Source of the DNA: Gordius sp. MW1
Taxonomy: Eukaryota; Nematomorpha; Gordioida; Gordea; Gordiidae
DNA length: 64,000 nucleotides
Direction of reading: 5' to 3'
Assembly: GCA_964036665.1 (NCBI GenBank)
Contig: OZ038532.1
Span: 8,122,001 to 8,186,000 of the forward strand
Part shown: positions 37,301 through 46,300 of the stretch, piece by piece
Numbering within the stretch: the first letter of the stretch is position 1
How the letters are laid out: every line of letters begins with the position of its first letter
Translations under genes and position numbers: made by a program
Notes under the pieces: generated by a model
Told to the model about the DNA's origin: nothing
Seen by the model: only the letters and a program-made list of their open reading frames with translations
The model's database searches: none

Positions 37301-40300
37301 ACATAAAAGCAAGATTAAGGAATGGAAATCGTGTTTATAATCGCATTATTCAAAATGGATCTTACTTAAAGGCCAGATACCATTTTTAAAAAGCTCATTA
37401 ATTTACTAAATGATATAATAGTAAACACTACATTAGCACTAATTTCAGTCTCCACATATGGATTTTAATTATTATGCAAGATGACTAACAATCTTATAGC
37501 AAAATCCTCTGGCAAAAACGTCACCTAATTTTGTGTACCTTAGCAAACATATTCACTAGCTAAAGCGTACTTGTATGTTGAGGATTTTAAGTGTTTGTGA
37601 TAGTTTTGCCGTCTTCGCATTATCCAATGCATCAGAACCCATCATTTCGCCGTCCGAAATTTTGAGACCCTGCATAGGGGGCATTTCGGGTGGGGGCTGA
37701 GGTCGTGCCTCATTCATATCATTATTATTAGTATTATCCGAGACGTGATTATTCATGAGGACCAGGAGAAAGCCGTTAGGGGTGAAACGAGCTACGACGT
37801 GGGGCCTAGTGTAAAGCAAGGGTTCTTTAATCGTTTCTTCGGGGGCTTTAGAGGCGAGGCCTTCTTCATCTTCACTACTGCTATCGCCCTCTTCTTCGTC
37901 CGAATCTTCTAAAGTTAATACATACAAGCTTAGACACGTTAATCAAGGTTCTTCTACTGTCATGATTGAGCTTGTCGAAAGATTCCCCCTCCCCCTTTGC
38001 GTCGCATACTTTATGATTTCCGTGCGCCTGCTGCAAAATTCCCCCCCCCCTTGTATTTTACGATATTTTATGATTCTTATTAAATACTTTAATAACTTTC
38101 AATGTTCAAAAGAAAATATATCGTAATCATCATTATTATTGATTTTAAGAAAAATATATGTATTATATGATTTTTGGGAAATGAAGTTGGAAATTGAAGA
38201 TAACGCCCTTATTCAAAATCTGTTATCTACAAATGTGTAAAGTTAATGTCTGTAACCTTTACAAATCCGTTAGTTTTAGTGCGTTTTTAGAGTATTTTGG
38301 TCGTGAATGTAGTTTTTTTAATATTAAATAGTAACCCTGATATGTTTAAAACCACAATGAATGAGAGTAAGGCCGAAAATTTGCCCTTAAATTTTGATTT
38401 TGGTTGATAAATATAAACATATTTTAGAAAATTCGGTGGATAAGTACTAAATTAGTATTACCTTCTAAAGCTTCGTTCAAGTGCTCCAACCTGTTGCGAT
38501 AGAAAAAAAATCTATATACTAAATTTAAGTATAAATTTTAGGGGGGGAAAAGATCAAAATAAAAACATAAATAGTATTACATCCCACCACCACCGCGTAC
38601 ATATTAAAAATTGACGTTGCATATGGAATAGCATTCACAAATAATTAGACTAACAGATATATATTTAATAGTGTTGTAAAAACGGCTGGGTTTTGTTTGG
38701 TCGTCCTTTGGTTTTAATCGACTAAACATAAACGAACCAAAGATTTTTTGGTTTTTTTTCTTAGTTGACCATTAGGCTGTCGACCGTTGTTAAACCAAAG
38801 GCCGATCAAACAAAAGTCAGCCGTTTTTACAACACTAAAACATAAAGATGCTCAGACGGCAAAATGACGAATAATCATAATCAAATATGCATTATAAACA
38901 TATTATAGGTAAAGCGTGATGTGACAGCCAGAATCGATGCAATGCTATTATGCTGGTTAAGGTAAAATTCAATTACTTGATTCGTTTTATGTAATCATGT
39001 AAGCTGCAATGTGTAAAAGCGTATGTAGTGTGAATTAGTCAATAATAATTGTGGTAAAAGAATTTTAAAGTTAAAAAGATAAAGATTTAAAGAGAATAAG
39101 AGAGGATTAAAAAATCTTTAAGTGGCCCCATAAAATATTGCGAATCTACTATTAATAATTATCGTTCTAGGTCTACATATATATATTTGTAAATGTATAA
39201 AAGTTACCGTTCATAATTACATTAGAAAATTCATTACTTTATCAATAACAAATTAACAAAATTAAAAACAGAATAGTAGCGTACTAATAATATGACATGG
39301 TACACGCATCTCTAGAATCAGACTTAAAATCTCGGCTTGCCAACAACTAGTGTTTAAAGAACGGTTGGGGTTTGTTTGGTCGACCTTTATTTTAGTCGAC
39401 TAACCATCAACAAACCAAAGATTCTTGGTCTGTTTTTCTTAGTGGCTTAGATAGAAAAAGTTTTTTGGTCAAATCTTTGGGCTGTTTATGTTTAGTCGAC
39501 TAAAATTAAAGGTCGACCAAACAAAATCCAGCCGTTTTTCCAACACTACGTGTCAACTACGTAATATGCTATACAAAGGAGAGTTGGCGCAAAGAAATGA
39601 GGTTGTGACTTACGGATTGGCCATGCCGGGGAAATACATGTTCATGGCTTGGGGATAATTATTAGCCATCATCTTGTAATAATTGGAGTACATCTTCTGC
39701 GCCATCATTTGGTATTGTTGCCAGTACAGGGTGGGGTCGGGTGTTGTACTTTGCTCGGGGTTAGTGGCGGGGTTGGTAGATGATTGCTGCTTTTTAGCCT
39801 TTTCCCTACCCGCTGCCTTACTCCGTTCTAACAAGGCGCTGGCACTGCCTTCAATCGATGACGTTTCGTGCCTCTGACTGGCGTACTCTGTGGCGTCGCA
39901 AAAAATAAAAATTTTCTTTTGATTTTGAAAGATTATAATAAATTGAACGATGAATGAGGTGTTCATAGCGTATTTTATAATTTTCCCTAATTCGTTGTTT
40001 TAAAGTAGTGTTGTAAAAACGGCTGGGTTTTGTTTAGGCGGCCCTTGGTTTTAGTCGACTAAACATAAACAGTCCAAAGATTTTTTGGTATATTTTTATC
40101 GGTCGACCACTAGGCTTAGTCGAAATTTAAAAACAGACGAGAGTCAACCGGTAGTCTTAGTTAAGCCAAAGGCCGACCAAACAAAACCCAGCCGTTTTAC
40201 AACATTAGTGCAGATGTGGTGACGGACAGACAAAGGCTAATGCGACGGTATTTAATCCGCAGCTATCATGATAAAATGCTAACTAATTTTTGTGATCTAG

Positions 40301-43300
40301 ATTTTTATAGGTAATCATACTAAGCAACAAAAAGGTAGAGAGGAATAATTAGCTTAGTATACACCGGAAAGAACAGCTAATAAAATCAATATTTAGATGA
40401 CGGGAAATTCAGCACAGAAGCAAATCAAAGTAGAGACGTGCAGAGTCACTTTTTTCCAACCTGAAATTTTTTCAAAATTTTTAAGAGAACAAATTATTGT
40501 GCTCAGTAAATAATTTATTTTTTGCTCAGTCGAATATTCAAATGCTCAGTAGAATAATTAAATGCTCAGTAGAATAATCAAATGCTCAGCAAATAATTTA
40601 TGTTCAGTAATTTAATTATTTGTTCAGTATAATATTCATTTGTTCAGTTTTTTATTCAAATCTTGCTCAGTAATTTTTTTATTTATGCAAAGTAACTAAG
40701 AATTAGTTTTTAAAATAAAAACCTAGAGCGAGATTCGAACCCAAGATATCCAAGTAAGAGTCTTGTGTGTTCCCATGGAGGCAAAGTGCTCGCCTGAAAA
40801 ATGGTTTTTTTTTGTTTATATGTTAATTAAAATAAATTTTATTTCATAAACTACCTCGTCCAAGTGCAATTGTCCATCGTTTTGTAAACAATATATTTGC
40901 AAACATGTCGTTGGGTTATCAATTAAACTTAAATTTTGCCAACCACCTAAAGAAGCCAGAGGCTAAATCAGCCTTTATTGTTCAGTAATGGTAAGTTTAG
41001 ATTATTTAACATTGATTAACAAATTTAGGTTTTTGAAATGAAAGTTGTCTCCAGCAAAATTTGTCTATTTTTCATTTTAAATTGTTAATTAATTGCTATG
41101 CAATTTATGGGCTCGTTTTTTGGTGTCCGTCCGTCCGTCCGTTGTCCGTTACCTCCCTATCTATTTGCATTGGGTATATTAGGTTATCGCTTTTTTAAAT
41201 TAATGCATGAGAAAGAGGTGCCCCACCCCTCATCTCTATCAAGAGGTGCCCCACCCCTCATCTCTATCTCCCTCGCTTTCGGGCGGGGTCGGGTTTTAAT
41301 TGCTACGTTAAATTAATGCATAAGTATATCTATATTTAAATTTTGGTAATTGCTATGCAATTTAACTAGTTTTGGGGTTAGAATCCCGGAGTTTTTTTTG
41401 ACTCTTATGATTGTTCTTGTTACTATCATTGATAATAAGACTTTTTGGCCGTCCGCTGGCTGCTGACCAATGAAAAAATGACCATTGGCCAAAATGTGAA
41501 TCCGAGTTTATTTTTTCGTTTTTTTTGACTATTATGATTGTTCCTGTTACTACCATTGCTATTATGACTTTTTGGCCGTCCGTTGGCTGCTGACCAATGG
41601 AAAAAAATTACCATTGGCCAAAATGTGATTCGAAATTTTTTTTTTCGTTTTTTTTGACTATTATGAATTTATATCCACTTTTACCGTGTCCTGGCTGCTG
41701 ACCAATGGAAAAAAATGACCATTGGCCAAAATGTAATTCGAAAATTTTTTTTTAGTTTTTTTTGACTATTATGAATTTATATCCACTTTTACCGTGTCCT
41801 GGCTGCTGACCAATGGAAAAAAATGACCATTGGCCAAAATGTGATTCGAAAATTTTTTTTAGTTTTTTTTGACTATTATAAGTTTATATCCACTTTTACC
41901 GTGTCCTGGCTGCTGACCAATGGAAAAAATGACCATTGGCCAAAATGTGATTCGAAAATTTTTTTTTTCGTTTTTTTTGACTTATGAATTTATATCCACT
42001 TTTACCGTGTCCTGGCTGCTTACCAATGAAAAAAAATGACCATTGGCCAAATTTTATATATAACCTAAAAATTTATTATAGATGGTCTAACAGACAGCCA
42101 ACTATGTAATATATATTTTTAACCTTATAAATGCTTATATATTTTTTTATTGGGTTAATATATTTCATTTAATTAGATTGTGATTTCATAGAAAACCTAA
42201 AAAGTAATATTTAAAAAAATAATATAGGTATTAGATTCTAATTTACGATAAAATATATCGATAGAAACTAACACAAAATTCGAAACCTCCTTCAAAGGTA
42301 TAATCATAGCCCGTTATTTCTAATTAAATTGAATCTACTATTAAACTCAAACACGAATTGTACTTTATTAGATGGCGCGCGTAAGTTTATATAATTAGTA
42401 AAATTTTTCTACGTGTCATAGATATTACACCGCACGTGTGGCAGGGAAATGTCCGATATTTTTAAAATGAAAAGGTATTTTAGGAATCTGAAAAGGTTAT
42501 TTTACCCCCGGCCGCCCTGGGCACCTACGGGTAAAGTTTCGAGCGAATCGGGCTGGTAGTTTAAGAATTTAGCCCTTTTTTAAAACTAAAAAAAAACATT
42601 TTTTTTTAATTTTTTTTTTACATTAAATTAATATTTTGTTTTTGTTAATACCATTGATAATATGACTTTTTGACCGTCCGCTGGCTACTGACCGACGAAA
42701 TATATTGATTTTCTAAACATAAAACACAACTTTATTATTTCATTATCTATATAAATAACATAATAACTTCTACTATTTTAAAGCCACCATGGTATAGATA
42801 GCGCCGGCTTGTGAACTGGAGGTGTGGGGTTCAAGTCAGGGAGGAAACAAATTTTTTTTTTAATTTTTTTAAATTAAATTAATATTTGTTCATGTTAATA
42901 CCAATGATAATATGAATTTTTGACCGTCCGCTGGCTACTGACCAATAAAAAAATGACCATTGGCCAAATAAATCGAAATTTTTTTTTCGTTTTTGAATTG
43001 GTTAACATTGATAATTACCCTATGTCCTCCCCTACAAGGGCCTAAAACTAATTAACTAATTATTTTGCTAATACCCCCTATAGGCATTCTCGCCCCTTCC
43101 CACCTTTCTCGCCCATAAATTGCATAGCAAATATGCTACGTTTATACGGAGTATAGAAGAGTTCCCCCTTCCCCTCTTCCCTTCCCCTACTCCCCTTCCC
43201 TTCTCCCCCTTCCCACGAGGGCCGAAGGCCCGAGTTATTATTATTTATCTGTATTTGTAAATATTTGTGATGAGAGAAGGGAGGATTTAAAGGGAAAAAA

Positions 43301-46300
43301 TTCAAGACACTAAGATACCTTATAACCTTTAAAAATTTAACAATCAAAATAAACTATTTCAATTTCCACACATTCAATTTAACTTTATTTTTACAAAATA
43401 TTAATGCTAAATAGATTAAGATTGAGTATTATTTATTAAAACTATTGAGCATTTTTTGAAAATACTGAGCATTTTGGATTTATAACTGAGCAATATTAAG
43501 ATTATTTACTGAGCATTTTGGATTTATAACTGAGCAATATTAAGATTATTTACTGAGAATTTTTGAATTTTTTACTGAGCACATTAATAAAATACTGAGC
43601 ATATTTTACTGAGCATTTTGGATTTTTTAACTGAGCATTTAAATAACATCCAATTTTTAACCCAAACCCGACCCAAAAGACCTTTCAATAGTATACCAAG
43701 AATGAATATTTCAACATTCATGCCAGGTTTATTTATATTAATCTAGTGTGCTTAAAAAATCGTCTAGTAAGCTAACATTAAAATCTAAAAATGTGAAAAT
43801 TGACCTAAATTGATATCGCGACGTTGTAAAATACCTCTTTTTAACATATTTAATTACAAAAAATTGTAGTTCCTTAAAGAGTAATACCATTTCGGGGTTC
43901 TATCTTTCGATTAATTTCAGGCCGGTTTTCTTCACGTTTCCTCTCACCTCGTTGCGCGTCTTGATCGAATGAATAATCGTTGTGGTTGTGTGCATAATTT
44001 TGAGCACGAGTGGAAAGTGGGCCAAGTGGTTTGACGTCGTTGTTATTGCTGTATTTATCGTAATGCGAGTCCTTAGCAACAGACGTCCCTCCCCGGCTAT
44101 CACTCCTCTCTAATGTAACAAAAATGAGACAAAAACTAAAATGGCTATCAAATCTGTGGCTCAAAAGGTTTTGCTAAATTCTGGCCAAATTTTAGTTCAT
44201 TTCAGTCATCTCTGAATGACTACAATAGCCTATATAATGTGAGTAGTAATTGCTTATAGAAAGTACAATTTTTGGTATGGTTGGAGAAAAAACTAATCCT
44301 GTTCACAATCGTTTTAATATCGACCGGGAAGGGCAAAAAACGCTGATTAAAGTAAATGGGGGAGAGTGACGTTAGGAATCCTTTTTTTTCGTTTTAAGCC
44401 TCTTCCTTCTGTTTAAATTTAGGAGTCCACACTATGAAAAGAGTGGCTGCCAACATTTAAAACTAATTTGAACGGTATATTTAATTTAAAAAAAACGCAC
44501 GAATCTTTACCCAACAAACCTATCATCGCCTCATGTCATGAATGACAAATTTAACACGAATTATATTAATAGAGGTCAGTTCAAACTAAATTGCCGGCCA
44601 GCTACGTCCCTTCCCCTAACAATTCTAATGTCCGCCAAGGCTGCCCGTCAGGCCCTAATCATCGATTATTAAGGTTTCATAAGTTGCAAACTTAATTAAT
44701 CTAAAGTTTCTCTTAGGAAAAACTCGATCTTTTAATTAAAGCTTTATATTAAACACTCATAACGACGTAATTGAATAACTGGTTCTCAACATCGTTAACT
44801 ATTGTTTGATAAATATTAATATTTAATAACAAAGAATAAAATGCCAATAAAGAAAGAACGTAGATTAAATGATAAATGAAAGCATAGTAGATTAATTCAA
44901 AAAATCCCACTAAGCCCAAATTATGTTAAGGTGCTTGCCGAATTTTTAAACTCAGTATCGACGGCCCCGGCATTTGGCCCAACTTTTCTCGACCCTGATA
45001 TATATATTTTGATGCACAGTAGCAATCAGTTTAAGCCTAACCCAAATCGGGTCGATAATAAGACCGGTGATCTTGAGGCAGTGGTTCCCTATTGAACCTC
45101 CTAGGGTAATAACTTTCTAAGGGGTTATTAGCGAGGCTGTTTGACAGAGCGGGAGGTGGTGGACCTTGTTGCCTTTCGTTAGTTGGACGCCGTCTTCTGG
45201 CAGGAACGGGAGCCTGGTGATAATTTTGCTGTGCTGCCCCTCGCTCGTAAGACGTGGCAGCTATAGAATCGTCTTCGTCGTAATAGCTATCGTATTCGAT
45301 TCTGGTCGGCCAAATGAAAGGTTAGTGATTTTTGGCATACTTCAACGCGATTTTTAACCTAAAACTCCAATTTACAGTGCTTTAATTTTTTAGATCGAGG
45401 TGAAAATAATTTTAACAATAATGACTTAAAAAAGTAACGTAGTTTAATAAATTAATGGCACTAGCTTCCCAATTTATTTAGCCATAAAGATATGTAATCA
45501 CTGTGCCTAACTCATAGATTAATAATATAATAATATACTGGCGAGTAGCTGAGCAACATCACTAGTATGGGCGTAGCCAGTGAATGGCAGGGAGGGGCGC
45601 CCCCCCCCCTTTAAATTCAAAAATCCTTTAAAATTTAATAATGGCTAAAATTTGACAAAAATTATCATTTTGCCCCTACTTAAATCATTATTGCCCCCCT
45701 CTAAATCCAATCCGGGCTACGACCATGACTATCTAATTATAGTAATGGCCGCACTAACCTTCTAGGACGCCTATCGTAGCCCCTATCCCCGTAAAAGGGG
45801 TAGGCTGCCCCTTCGGCGTCAGTGTTATAATTCGCACCTTCTCGTGCATTGCCCCCGTCCCCTACAAAAGATGTTCTATGCTGACGTCTGGCACTACCAC
45901 TAGGTTGCTGCTGTGCCTGCGACGAGGGGCCTTGTTGAGCGAAATAACGTTGGTATCGGGAAGTTCTGTTCCTGCTCCCACCACCAGGGCCAGAAAATGA
46001 AATGGCATCCGAGAGGTAACTATCGTTGTCCGCTTCGGCTTCGCTCAAAACGGAATTCGAATAGGCCAGGCTATCGCGTCTAAATCGAGGGGAGAATGGT
46101 GAATTCATCAATACATTTGCCACTTTCCTCTAAACCAAGATTACAACGTCGCATACGAACAATTTTTCTATCAGCAAGCATGTTATGTATTTATTATGAA
46201 TATATTTAAAATCAAGCGTATTTTTGTTGAAACCTATTAGAGCTAAAATACACCCGATCTTAGAGCCAACGGCTAGGAGATTCCAAAGTTTACTGCGCTA

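Noticed and set aside
42783..42845. Possible functional tRNA gene
   Set aside because: A and B boxes are present but the acceptor and T stems do not pair; better explained as a SINE head.
43900..44103. 67-codon minus frame overlapping Sec16 exon 6
   Set aside because: Alternative-frame shadow of the coding exon.
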